From positions 1-64,000 of the forward strand of contig CANOTP010000006.1 in NCBI GenBank assembly GCA_947570135.1: a DNA stretch of 64,000 nt, in the 5' to 3' direction. Of the stretch, positions 53,767-62,666 are shown piece by piece. The translations under genes were made by a program, and so were the position numbers. Within the stretch, counting starts at the first letter, position 1. Every line of letters begins with the position of its first letter. The notes beneath the pieces were generated by a model. That model had not been told where the DNA came from. It searched no databases and saw only the letters and a program-made list of their open reading frames with translations. Source of the stretch: an uncultured Candidatus Melainabacteria bacterium. GTDB taxonomy: Bacteria; Cyanobacteriota; Vampirovibrionia; Gastranaerophilales; Gastranaerophilaceae.

Positions 53767-54048
53767 TTAAGCTGCAATACCTTTAATTTCTCTTATAAGG
53801 TATTCTGCAACCCATTCAAAGTCTTTGTTATCGTGTGCAGCTTTTTCTAAATATTTAACAGAAGCATCACCGATTCTGATAAGAGTCATTGCAACAACGC
53901 CTCTTTTAATACCTCTTACAACCTGTAATTGGTTAACTAATTCAGGAAGAACTTCTGTTCCGATACTTACCAATTCGTTTTCAATCTTATTTTTTGTTGT
54001 ATTGTCTGCGTTTTCTAATTCTGATAAAATTTCATTAACTGATGGCAT
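53767..54048 (-). CDS. small HEAT-like repeat protein
   Basis: A 93-residue helical protein from the ATG at 54048 behind GGAG; an upstream start at 54075 is less likely. The pattern IGTEVLPELVNQL ... VAMTLIRIGDASVKYLEKAA shows two HEAT-like helix pairs, with the repeated hydrophobic-IG-[DT] turn. Such modules bind proteins, and in cyanobacteria some act on phycobilin lyases, although no phycobilin genes are expected here. Function unknown. Confidence 0.78.
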   Translation of the reverse strand: MPSVNEILSELENADNTTKNKIENELVSIGTEVLPELVNQLQVVRGIKRGVVAMTLIRIGDASVKYLEKAAHDNKDFEWVAEYLIREIKGIAA

Positions 54049-54162
54049 ATTATTTTCTCCATGTTTTAATCTCATTTACATTATTATTATAATTTAAAAA
54101 ATAAGCGATTCTTGATTTCCTTACATAATCTTTATATCTTATAAAGATTATTAATATCTTCT

Positions 54163-56109
54163 TTATATTTGATCGGTAAAATCAAACTTTCCGCGGGTTT
54201 CTTTTTTAATCCGCTCGGCGACATTTTCCGCCCAATGATCGAAGTTTTCTATTTCTCCGCGTTTTGCCATTTTCTTTATGACCCTGAGTTGTTCAGGTAA
54301 GTATTGTCTGCTTGTCGGGTTTTGTATCATCCATGGAAATACATCTTTCCCGCCTTTTACAATTGTGTTGCATTGTTTACATAAACCTATCATATTATCT
54401 ATTGTCGCTTCTCCGCCTTTCTTTCTGGCAACAAGGTGATCTGCGGTTGCTAAATTTGAGTTAAATATTTTGTATATAATTGTTTGAAGCGGGTCTTTAT
54501 CTTTTTCAACGTCAAAATCATTGTATTTTACAATAGAGTTTTTATTACAAATAATTTTTATTTTGTTTAAAAATGTGTAGACAAATACAGGCATATCTTT
54601 ATCAAGGTTAAAGTCTTTTAACCCTTCACTGACAAATGCCATATAGCTAAAATCTTTTTTTAGTTTTCCGCTAAAAATGTATTCGAAAATGGCTTTTGAT
54701 ATTTTGTCGTAGTTATTAACTTCTGCAAGCGGTCTTGTCTGTAAAATATAAGGTCTTACTTTTGAAAATTCTTTAAATACCTTTTCAACTTCTTTTTCAG
54801 ATTTTTTATCTGTTTCAAATTGTAATAATTCTACCAGTTTAAGTTTTGAGATTTCCGGGTTATCTTCTGCTAATTTGATAAGTAAATCAGCAGTTTCTCT
54901 TGCGTATTTTCCTATGTATTTATCGTATTTCTGAAGTATACCGAGATAGCCTTTTATAGTTGAACGGTGTTGCAGTTCATGCTCTATTTTTTGTTTTATT
55001 TCGTGCGGAAGCATGGTGGAACCGCAGCCTGCACATGGAATATCTGTTTTTGATTGGGTAATTGGTGTAAATTCGCTGTGTCGGGAAGCTATCAGATTAA
55101 GTTTTTTTATGGTATCTATTTCTTCGGTACTGAATGTTATTTCATGTTTTGATATTCGGTCTATAAAATTACATAAATAATAAATATACGGAGAATTTGT
55201 TTGTAGGGTTTTATGACCTAATTTCATTGAAATATCCTGAAGATATGTCCGTATATTTCCCTTTAATTCAGGATCTTCTAAGTCTGATACATTTAAAAAT
55301 GTTTTTTCACCTGTTTTTTCTGAACATGATTGACAGGTTAAGATTTCATTATTTGGGTTATCAAGTCCATAAATATTGGAGATTTTCCCATGAGTAGTCA
55401 ATGCTTTTGAAAATATCCTTTCAGACATTATTTGAGAAATTTCTCCCGGTGTCATATTTTTAATGTTAGGATGATAAAATACAAATAAATAATCACTGCT
55501 ATTTCTTAATCTTAGTATGGTATTATTCAATAATTCCAGGTATTGAGGTTTACTTAAATTGCAGTTGTGAAGGAGTGGAAAGAGTTTTTTACTGTAATTA
55601 TAGCTACTTGTGTTTGGTTTTATTTGATTTACAAAATTTTCTATATCTTCTTGTTTTTCTTTAGGCAGAGTTTTAGAAAATTCTAAAAGATACTTGTTTG
55701 ATTTTGTTATAAGGTCTTTATGTTTTAAAAATGCACCTTTACAGAGTTTGTTAAAAAGTTCCATAAAATCGTTGTCAGAAGTTTGATGTTTCCTGAGGAT
55801 TTTACTCATGCCTGCCGGGACATAATATTTATATTCTTCTATTAAATCAGAAAAATCACTTGCCGTTTCGATTTTTGAGGCTTTGTCTAAGATTATTTGG
55901 TAATCTTTTTCTGACAGCATCATTTTACCGCAGCGCGGGCAATGAATCCCGCTTATGTCCTTTGCCTGTTCGACATAAGAAACGGGAGCACTTTTTGATA
56001 GTTCAAACGTATCTGTTTCTGTTCCGTTAAAATGAATAAATGGGGCTTTTTGAACATTTTGAAGCGGTTTTTGTATGACTAAATTATAATTTATCGGTAA
56101 AATTTTCAT
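54163..56109 (-). CDS. HNH-endonuclease-like protein with two zinc ribbons and N-terminal FNG motif
   Basis: A 648-residue protein from the ATG at 56109 (a TTG at 56133 is possible). Residues about 18-32 carry FIHFNGTETDTFEL. Two similar Cys modules follow: HCPRCGKMMLSEKDY near 55 and PCAGCGSTMLPHEI near 360, each ahead of a helical segment, so the protein looks internally duplicated. A further CQSCSEK lies near 262. The C-terminal HNH domain has ADHLVARKKGGEATIDNM near 555 and LCKQCN near 577, matching the His-Asn and CxxC parts of the family. Nuclease activity is likely but the first His of the motif is not certain. No partner gene (modification, immunity) is adjacent. Confidence 0.82.
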   Translation of the reverse strand: MKILPINYNLVIQKPLQNVQKAPFIHFNGTETDTFELSKSAPVSYVEQAKDISGIHCPRCGKMMLSEKDYQIILDKASKIETASDFSDLIEEYKYYVPAGMSKILRKHQTSDNDFMELFNKLCKGAFLKHKDLITKSNKYLLEFSKTLPKEKQEDIENFVNQIKPNTSSYNYSKKLFPLLHNCNLSKPQYLELLNNTILRLRNSSDYLFVFYHPNIKNMTPGEISQIMSERIFSKALTTHGKISNIYGLDNPNNEILTCQSCSEKTGEKTFLNVSDLEDPELKGNIRTYLQDISMKLGHKTLQTNSPYIYYLCNFIDRISKHEITFSTEEIDTIKKLNLIASRHSEFTPITQSKTDIPCAGCGSTMLPHEIKQKIEHELQHRSTIKGYLGILQKYDKYIGKYARETADLLIKLAEDNPEISKLKLVELLQFETDKKSEKEVEKVFKEFSKVRPYILQTRPLAEVNNYDKISKAIFEYIFSGKLKKDFSYMAFVSEGLKDFNLDKDMPVFVYTFLNKIKIICNKNSIVKYNDFDVEKDKDPLQTIIYKIFNSNLATADHLVARKKGGEATIDNMIGLCKQCNTIVKGGKDVFPWMIQNPTSRQYLPEQLRVIKKMAKRGEIENFDHWAENVAERIKKETRGKFDFTDQI

Positions 56110-56145
56110 TGCAGTGATATAAAAACCCGTCAAAATAATTTTTGT

Positions 56146-57084
56146 CTAAACTTTAACTTCTTTTAACGTTTCTATATATTTAACGGAATGAACTGCTCCT
56201 ATTGCACCGTCAGAGGCTGCCGTAATAACCTGTCTTAACGGAGTGTTTCTCACATCTCCGACAGCATAAACTCCGTCTATTGATGTTTTCATTGTCTCAT
56301 CCGTTAAGATAAAACCTTTACTGTCTTGTGCGATTTGACCGCTGAATTTATCAATATTCGGGCAAATTCCGATATACGGGAAAATTCCGTCAACTGAAAT
56401 ACTTGAAGATTCTCCGTTTTTAGCATTTTTTAATATGATTGAATTTACTGTCTTATCACCTTTAATCTCTGTTACGCAACTGTCCCAGATTATTTCAATC
56501 TTATCATTAGCAAAAGCTCGCTGTTGAATGATTTTATCAGCTCTTAATTCATCTCTTCTATGAATTATATAGACTTTTGACGCAAATTTTGTAAGATAAA
56601 CCGCTTCTTCAACTGCAGAATTGCCTCCGCCGACAACTGCTATAACTTTATCTTTATAAAATGCTCCGTCGCATACTGCACAGTAGCTCACTCCTCGTCC
56701 TATAAATTCTTCTTCTCCCGGGATACAAAGTTTCATTGGTTTTGCTCCTGTTGCAATAATTACGGTTTTAGCATGAAACTCGTCTGTTTTGGTCTTAATA
56801 ACCTTTGGTTGAGAAACTAAATCAATAATTTCGATTTCCTGCATCGGAAATTTTTGCAAGCCAAACATATCAGCATGCTGTTCAAATTTTTCCATTAAGT
56901 CGAATCCGCCGATTTTTGCAAATCCGGGGTAATTTTCAAGTTCCAGGTAATTTGACGGCTGTCCGCCAAGCATGCTTATATCAATGAGTGCTGTTGAAAC
57001 TCCGCCTCTTGATGCGTATAATCCTGCGCTGAAACCTGCAGGTCCTCCTCCTAATATTAGTGTGTCGAATTCATAAGTTTGCAT
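56146..57084 (-). CDS. trxB: thioredoxin reductase
   Basis: NADPH-dependent flavoprotein that keeps thioredoxin reduced. The 312 residues include the FAD loop LILGGGPAGFSAGLYASRGG at 10-29, the redox-active CAVCDG near 134-139, the NADPH loop VVGGGNSAVEEA near 150 and HRRDELRA near 174, and the FAD-binding YAVGDVRNTPLRQVITAASDG near 270. A glutaredoxin begins at the end of the window. Confidence 0.96.
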   Translation of the reverse strand: MQTYEFDTLILGGGPAGFSAGLYASRGGVSTALIDISMLGGQPSNYLELENYPGFAKIGGFDLMEKFEQHADMFGLQKFPMQEIEIIDLVSQPKVIKTKTDEFHAKTVIIATGAKPMKLCIPGEEEFIGRGVSYCAVCDGAFYKDKVIAVVGGGNSAVEEAVYLTKFASKVYIIHRRDELRADKIIQQRAFANDKIEIIWDSCVTEIKGDKTVNSIILKNAKNGESSSISVDGIFPYIGICPNIDKFSGQIAQDSKGFILTDETMKTSIDGVYAVGDVRNTPLRQVITAASDGAIGAVHSVKYIETLKEVKV

Positions 57085-57096
57085 AATTTACTATCC

Positions 57097-57594
57097 TCAC
57101 TCGTTTAGAATACTTTCTCCTGCAATTTTCTCTCCCTTAAGTGAGTATTTCGCAGTTTCGGTTTTCATTATGTTACCGTTGATTTCTGATACAGTGTCCA
57201 GTTTTAACTCATCAAGGCCCTCAAAACTCTTGCCAGTAATTGTTATTGTCACTGTATCAGTTAAGTATTTGTTTCCGTTTTTACCGCTTTTTGTAAATGT
57301 AACAGTGTTACCCTCAACCTTGTTTACTTCTACTGTTGCGCTAGCTCCCGAAAACGTATTACTTAAATTAATGACGTCATTTTCAACAGATAAGTTCCAC
57401 AAATCTAACCCTTTTTCTTTAAAAGTTATAGGAGAATCCGTATCAATTCTTTTTGACACAACCCGCCATAATCCGTACATAGTACTTGGTACAGCGGCTA
57501 CCGAACCTTTTAGTAACGGCTCTGCACTGGTAATATTTATCAGCCCAAATGCAATAAATAATATGAGAAAAATTCTTAAGCAAAATTTTATCAT
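57097..57594 (-). CDS. small secreted beta-rich protein
   Basis: A 165-residue protein with a signal peptide (about 1-24, ending ITSA). The mature part resembles a lipocalin- or lipid-binding-like beta sheet, with alternating Thr/Val-rich strands (VTFTKSG, DTVTITITGKSFEG). No lipobox Cys at the cleavage site, so soluble in the periplasm. It lies 1 base after pgi and 12 before trxB, so co-transcribed. No family recognised. Confidence 0.8.
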   Translation of the reverse strand: MIKFCLRIFLILFIAFGLINITSAEPLLKGSVAAVPSTMYGLWRVVSKRIDTDSPITFKEKGLDLWNLSVENDVINLSNTFSGASATVEVNKVEGNTVTFTKSGKNGNKYLTDTVTITITGKSFEGLDELKLDTVSEINGNIMKTETAKYSLKGEKIAGESILNE

Positions 57595-57595
57595 A

Positions 57596-58987
57596 TTAAA
57601 CAGATGCCATTTTCATTTGAAGGGTTTTTGCAGAATCTTCATAGCCTGCTCTTCCCATTAGTGCGTAAGTGTAATTTTTTGCCTGTTCCACTCCCGGTTG
57701 GTTGAATGTATTTATATTATACAGTTCTCCTACAATTGCTGTTTGAACTTCTAACATATAAAGAAGCTGAGCAAGGTAATAGCCGTTAACTTTCGGGATT
57801 GTAATCGTTACAGTAGGTCTTGCGTAATCAGATAATGAAACTCTTGTTGAATCTGCTTCTGCATTCATAAGTTGATTCATTGTTTTTCCGCCAAGATAAC
57901 CTATTCCTGTGTATTCAAAAATTCTCGGGATATCAAGCGTTGTATCAAATTCTTTTACTCTGATAAAGTTTATAATCTTGTCATTCGGACCTTCGTTATA
58001 TAATTGAATTTGAGAATGTTGATCTGTTGCACCAAGTGCTTTTACAGGGGTTTGTCCGATATGAACGTGATTTCCTTGTTTATCTGTGTCTTTTCCCAAT
58101 GATTCTGCCCAAAGTTGAACAAACCAATCCGAAACATATTTTAATTTACTTGAATACGGCATCATTACAGAAATATGTTTACCTCGTTTTATATCAAGTA
58201 AATACTGTATTAACGCGTTTTGGGCTGCAATATTTTCATTGATGTCGGTATTTTTTAAGGCTAAATCCATATCCTTAATACCGTTCATTATTTCATCTAT
58301 ATCAATCCCGACTAATGCAAATGGTAAAAGACCTACTGCAGAAAAAACCGAAAATCTTCCGCCAACGTCATCAGGAACAACAAAAGTTTTGTAACCTTCC
58401 TGTTCTGCAATTTGACGAAGTACACCTGTTTGTTTATCGGTTGTTGCTACAACATTTTTTCTGTATTCGTCTTCTCCGAGTTCTTTTTCCAGTCTGTCTT
58501 TCACTATCATAAATTGTGACATAGTTTCGGCAGTTGAACCTGATTTTGTTATGACGTTAACTAATGTCTTTTTTAAATCTAATATATCTAAAATGCCATT
58601 AATTGAGTCAGGATCGATATTATCAAGGAAGAAAATTCTTGGAAATTTATCTCGTTGTTCTTTATCAAGTAAATTCCAGTAAGGTTTTAACAATGCTTCT
58701 GTTACAGCCATTCCGCCTAGTGCAGAACCTCCGATTCCGAGCACTAAAATGTTATCAAACCTTCCACGAAGCATTGAGGCATATTCTTTGACATACCACA
58801 ATGTTTCTTCGTTATAACCAAGGTTCATCCATTGAAGCCATTGACCCGGTTTGTCTTTACGTTTGTTTAAGTCGCTTATGATTTCAGCGATACGTTCTTT
58901 ATATTCTGTGAATTCTTTTTGAATATTCAGTCCGTGCTCTGGACCTACAACCATTGCATCCGCGTTTCTGTAATCAAACGTAATCAT
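57596..58987 (-). CDS. pgi: glucose-6-phosphate isomerase
   Basis: Interconverts glucose-6-P and fructose-6-P, connecting glycogen metabolism with glycolysis. The 463 residues match the shorter bacterial form (Bacillus/Thermotoga type). Signatures: VLGIGGSALGGMA near 82-94, ITKSGSTAETMSQF near 144-157, DVGGRFSVFSAVG near 203, and GATDQHSQIQLYNEGP near 313. First gene of a pgi-secreted protein-trxB run. Confidence 0.96.
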   Translation of the reverse strand: MITFDYRNADAMVVGPEHGLNIQKEFTEYKERIAEIISDLNKRKDKPGQWLQWMNLGYNEETLWYVKEYASMLRGRFDNILVLGIGGSALGGMAVTEALLKPYWNLLDKEQRDKFPRIFFLDNIDPDSINGILDILDLKKTLVNVITKSGSTAETMSQFMIVKDRLEKELGEDEYRKNVVATTDKQTGVLRQIAEQEGYKTFVVPDDVGGRFSVFSAVGLLPFALVGIDIDEIMNGIKDMDLALKNTDINENIAAQNALIQYLLDIKRGKHISVMMPYSSKLKYVSDWFVQLWAESLGKDTDKQGNHVHIGQTPVKALGATDQHSQIQLYNEGPNDKIINFIRVKEFDTTLDIPRIFEYTGIGYLGGKTMNQLMNAEADSTRVSLSDYARPTVTITIPKVNGYYLAQLLYMLEVQTAIVGELYNINTFNQPGVEQAKNYTYALMGRAGYEDSAKTLQMKMASV

Positions 58988-59060
58988 TGATACCTAAAAT
59001 CCCTTCCTCTTATATTTTTTCAATTAACCTCTATTTCCATTTTATATACTCAACAATAAA

Positions 59061-59093
59061 AAACAAGCCCTCATACTGGAAGAAGGCTTGTTT
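59061..59093 (-). terminator. terminator after the 698-residue gene
   Basis: Stem AAACAAGCC / GGCTTGTTT with a 15-base loop, 13 bases downstream of the minus-strand stop. Confidence 0.75.
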
Positions 59094-59105
59094 AAGATTT
59101 TCTTA

Positions 59106-61202
59106 TTATGCACTTTGATCGAATTTGAAAGTTCTGTCAATGTTTTTAGTTATTACTTGTTTGATTGAATCATATTCGGTTTGTAATGAAGAGTGTTCTG
59201 TATCAATATTTTTTAATTGAATATCGTACATATTGTCTTTTGTTTTGATATCATTCATTGCTCTGTTATATTCAGCTTCAGCTTTGGCAACGGCTGCATC
59301 ATCTGTTACTTCGGTAATTCTTGTACATGTTTTATATTCAAGAGATTGCCAATTATATGATTTATCAACCTGTTCCATAGTTAAAAGTCCGCTTTCTAAA
59401 GCGTATTCAATCCATTGTGGAGAAGATGCAAGACCGTTTTCAATAGCTTTGAAACCTTTTTCCATTCTTTTATAAAGGTTTGTATACCATTGAGCTTTTG
59501 AGTCCGCATTACCTTTGTTTTGGGTGTCATATTGATCAACCCAGGCATATTTTGGTGTGCCATATTGTTCTATCAACTGGTCTGTAATGAAAGTTTTGAT
59601 TACGTTTTTGAAGTTTTCAGACAAGAATGAAGCTTCTTCTGTTAAATCCTCACCTGATGCGTCTTTTGCGTTCTTAGCAAGCCATAGAACGTATTCTTCA
59701 TTTGTTAATTCATTCATTTTAATTGTTCCGTTTTCTATAGCTTCTTCTATAGATATGGTTGTATAATTTGTTATATTCCCGTCATTATCAGTTATAGGGA
59801 ATTGAAATTGTGCAGTTACGTCTTTAAAAATTGTATTTAAAAAGTTTTCTTTACTGCGATTAATGGTTTCAACATAATTTTTCACATTATCAGAAAATGT
59901 TAATCCGGTAAGTTCACCATTAATAATCATTTCGCCTAATTTACCATAGTCAGTGTTTTCACGTAAAATAGTTAATATTTTTTCGTTTAAGTTTTTAACT
60001 TCACCGGCTTGTGCTTCTGCATTTGAAATGGTTTTTGTGGTAGTAAGCTTATTGTCATCTGAAATTGAAAATTTTATTTCTCCAATTTCGATTAAAGCAT
60101 TATCCGAATTTATATATTGTTCTTTTAGTGTTAAATTATTTAAAAAGTCTTTTAATAAAGGTCCTCTTTGTGTTGTATTTCCATCACTATCAGTAATCGG
60201 AGTAGTAGGTGGTGTCCAGGTTGGGACCTCTTCTGTTAAAGTATTGTCAATTCCTGCGTAAGTAAAAGTGCCCCCATCTGAATTTTCAACTTCAGTTACT
60301 CTTCCATCGCCATCAATGGTTATTGTGTAATTTTCAAGCAGAAGAGTTGTATTTGTAGTTTGGTTTATTTCTTCGGTACTTTTTACTCTCAAGTTTCCGC
60401 CTGAATATGTGTAGCTTTTTAGTAATTTGTCTATTGCATTGAATGTAGAACCGTTAGGTTGTTGTAAACCTGAAATAAACTTTTGAGTTAACGGGTTGTT
60501 ATAGCTGTAATTGTTTGTAGTATTACTATATGCATTTTTTAAGTTAGTAAGATTTGTTTGTGCACTATTACTTTCAGCATATTGGAATCCGCATCCTTTA
60601 CCGTTTTCTTCTCCGCCAAAGTATTTGTTTAAAGTTCCGCTTAATGCATGAGTAAGTGTATTTTTTGCAGATATATATTCACTGTAAGCTTTATTATAGT
60701 TTTCTACTTCAACAGAATTTTCGTATGAACCGTATTCTTCATACCATTGTTGTAATTTATCGCTTGAAACATTATTAAACGGAGCAGGATATTCGTCATT
60801 TTCAATTCCGCCTGCTTGTTCAAAATATGTTGTTGTATATTCTAAACCATGATCTTTTAGATATTTATTTAAATCTCCGTTAGCAGCTTTAAACATTGCA
60901 GCTTCAGATTCACTGACTAAAATTTGTCCTGATGAATTTATAAGTCCATATTGTGTGTTATATGAGCTGTATGCCATTAAAGAATTGTATGTTAAAGGTT
61001 GAGTTAATGCAGCTCCTGTTTCATCATAGTTTGTGAATTTTAAGGTAGCGTTATTCAACGCATTAACGTATGCTTCACTTGCTTGTGAGCTTTGAGAAGC
61101 AAGGCGCATTTTTGCATTATTAATGGTTTGAGATCTTAACTCGTTATCAGAAAGACGAGCTGTTAGAGTTAATAATCTGGCTTGTGATGCTGCCATTCCC
61201 AT
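59106..61202 (-). CDS. large filament-like protein with helical ends and variable Asn/Thr-rich middle
   Basis: No named family. The 698 residues open with MGMAASQARLLTLTARL and a heptad-patterned helix up to about 55, and end with another long heptad region, about 620-698 (EAEYNRAMNDIKTKDNMYDI then DTEHSSLQTEYDSIKQVI). The middle is Asn/Thr/Tyr/Ser-rich, nearly Cys-free and mostly beta/loop. Helical termini around a variable core are the plan of flagellin, FlgL and hook-type subunits, but there is no flagellar gene here and no clear signal peptide. I infer a self-assembling surface or appendage subunit. AAGGA precedes the ATG by 11 bases. Monocistronic with its own terminator. Confidence 0.85.
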   Translation of the reverse strand: MGMAASQARLLTLTARLSDNELRSQTINNAKMRLASQSSQASEAYVNALNNATLKFTNYDETGAALTQPLTYNSLMAYSSYNTQYGLINSSGQILVSESEAAMFKAANGDLNKYLKDHGLEYTTTYFEQAGGIENDEYPAPFNNVSSDKLQQWYEEYGSYENSVEVENYNKAYSEYISAKNTLTHALSGTLNKYFGGEENGKGCGFQYAESNSAQTNLTNLKNAYSNTTNNYSYNNPLTQKFISGLQQPNGSTFNAIDKLLKSYTYSGGNLRVKSTEEINQTTNTTLLLENYTITIDGDGRVTEVENSDGGTFTYAGIDNTLTEEVPTWTPPTTPITDSDGNTTQRGPLLKDFLNNLTLKEQYINSDNALIEIGEIKFSISDDNKLTTTKTISNAEAQAGEVKNLNEKILTILRENTDYGKLGEMIINGELTGLTFSDNVKNYVETINRSKENFLNTIFKDVTAQFQFPITDNDGNITNYTTISIEEAIENGTIKMNELTNEEYVLWLAKNAKDASGEDLTEEASFLSENFKNVIKTFITDQLIEQYGTPKYAWVDQYDTQNKGNADSKAQWYTNLYKRMEKGFKAIENGLASSPQWIEYALESGLLTMEQVDKSYNWQSLEYKTCTRITEVTDDAAVAKAEAEYNRAMNDIKTKDNMYDIQLKNIDTEHSSLQTEYDSIKQVITKNIDRTFKFDQSA

Positions 61203-61329
61203 AGTTTGCGTTGTCCTTTCGATTTCCTTAAAACTTTTCTTATTCTGTTTATCGGCATTTTTACGCGAAACTTTAATATTTTGAGGGGTATTGTTAAGAT
61301 TTTGTTACAATGTATTTTTGCATAAGTAA

Positions 61330-61357
61330 CGGGCAGAATTTTTAAAAATTCTGCCCG
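61330..61357 (-). terminator. terminator after the Gly/Ser/Cys-rich gene
   Basis: Near-perfect 14-bp palindrome CGGGCAGAATTTTT / AAAAATTCTGCCCG, between the minus-strand stop at 61391 and the next gene. Confidence 0.8.
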
Positions 61358-61390
61358 TTTATTTATCATCCATCATTTAGTAAATCACTA

Positions 61391-61753
61391 TTATCCGACT
61401 GAGGAAAAAGATGAGCAAGATGCTCCTGAGAATGACCCGCCGCAATCAAAACCACCTGCGCTAAATCCGCAATCTCCGCCAAGTAATGCGACTGCTGATG
61501 AAAATCCTGCCATAAATCCTGAATCATCTCCAGTTGTTGAAAATTCACAATTTGAATACATTGAGTAATCTATAGCGACAGGGTTAGAAGAAATATATGT
61601 ATCATATTCGCCCATTGTTAACATGCTTTTAGCATCACTTAAGCTCATTGCCAAAATTCCTGAATTTTCAACAGGATGATTTTTAATATTATTAGTGTTG
61701 TTTGTCTTTGAACTTCTTGATTTTGTTGCTTTGTCGCCGAATAATAATATCAT
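61391..61753 (-). CDS. small protein with Gly/Ser/Cys-rich C-terminus
   Basis: A 120-residue protein with AGGAG before its ATG and its own terminator, so it is a real short gene. Residues 1-85 are ordinary and polar; the last 35 are almost only Gly, Ser, Phe, Ala and Cys, with Cys-containing repeats (GGDCGFSAGG, FDCGGSFSG, ASCSSFSS). Leader-plus-core organisation is like a ribosomally made peptide precursor, but no modification enzyme is adjacent. A surface glue or structural protein, possibly used with the filament-like protein downstream, is the alternative. Function unknown. Confidence 0.72.
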   Translation of the reverse strand: MILLFGDKATKSRSSKTNNTNNIKNHPVENSGILAMSLSDAKSMLTMGEYDTYISSNPVAIDYSMYSNCEFSTTGDDSGFMAGFSSAVALLGGDCGFSAGGFDCGGSFSGASCSSFSSVG

Positions 61754-61945
61754 TTGTAACTCCTAATATCTCGTGCTTCTTACATTTATATAAACGATTT
61801 TGAAATTTGCTGTTTTCAGCTTGGATTATTTTTGTTACAATTCTTCATATTAATTTAGAACTTTTGGTTTACTCATCTAAACCCATGGGTTGATGTACAA
61901 AGCTTTGAATCAGTGTAGTATAAACGTGTTAGGGAGGGAGAAGGA

Positions 61946-62593
61946 ATGAAAAAGTTATTTTCAATGTTCACATTCTTAATTGTATTCTTATTCTCGGGCA
62001 GTATTGTAAAAGCTGCTGATAATAATTTGCACACAATAACCTTAGAAAAAAATAATGCAGGATATAATATTATACTCGGTTCTGATAAAGTTGCGAAAGT
62101 GACGAAAAAGACTCCGTCAGAGAATGAGCTTGTTATGACGCTTTACGGTGTAAGTTCGTCAGAAACAGTTAACGCACTTTATAAAGGTACCAATAATATT
62201 AACAGCCTGATTATTGAAAATTCGGCTCCAAACAAGTTGAAGGTTTATATTAAGGCAGAAAATATTAAAGATTCTACAATTATGATTGAGCCGATTGTCG
62301 GTGAAACTACTATTGTTGCTGAATCTGTACCATTGGATAAGGTTCTTTGGGTTGTATTTGTCCTTAGTTTATTTGCCGTAATATTCAAGGTTTCAAAAGA
62401 TATTTCGGAAGACGAAGATAAAATCTTTATCAAAAAAGATATTAAAGACAGAGAAATTGAGTTATACAGGAAGTATAAAAGCCAAAATTTTGCAACTGCA
62501 AACATATCTTCAAATTCTGAGTTTAGAATGAAAAAGATGATTAAAAAGATAGACAGAAGAATTGATGACAGATTAACTGCTTCTATCAGATAA
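61946..62593 (+). CDS. AMIN-like domain membrane protein
   Basis: A 215-residue protein with GGGAGGGAGAAGG before the ATG. Order: signal peptide (1-23, ending VKA), an extracytoplasmic beta-rich domain (about 26-112) resembling AMIN modules (GYNIILGSDKVAKV ... PNKLKVYIKAENI), one transmembrane helix (about 128-148), and a charged basic cytoplasmic tail. AMIN domains bind peptidoglycan or target proteins to the septum and secretion channels; two-sided topology would suit a tether. Likely monocistronic. Confidence 0.82.
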   Translation: MKKLFSMFTFLIVFLFSGSIVKAADNNLHTITLEKNNAGYNIILGSDKVAKVTKKTPSENELVMTLYGVSSSETVNALYKGTNNINSLIIENSAPNKLKVYIKAENIKDSTIMIEPIVGETTIVAESVPLDKVLWVVFVLSLFAVIFKVSKDISEDEDKIFIKKDIKDREIELYRKYKSQNFATANISSNSEFRMKKMIKKIDRRIDDRLTASIR

Positions 62594-62643
62594 AGTTTTA
62601 AACCTCAAAAACTTAAATATATCCCTAAAACATTTTATTTCAG

Positions 62644-62663
62644 GCAAGTATTTTTATACTTGC
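62644..62663. terminator. bidirectional hairpin between AMIN-like gene and wecB
   Basis: Stem GCAAGTAT / ATACTTGC, loop TTTT, followed by TTTTTAT on the plus strand, between convergent genes. Confidence 0.8.
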
Positions 62664-62666
62664 TTT

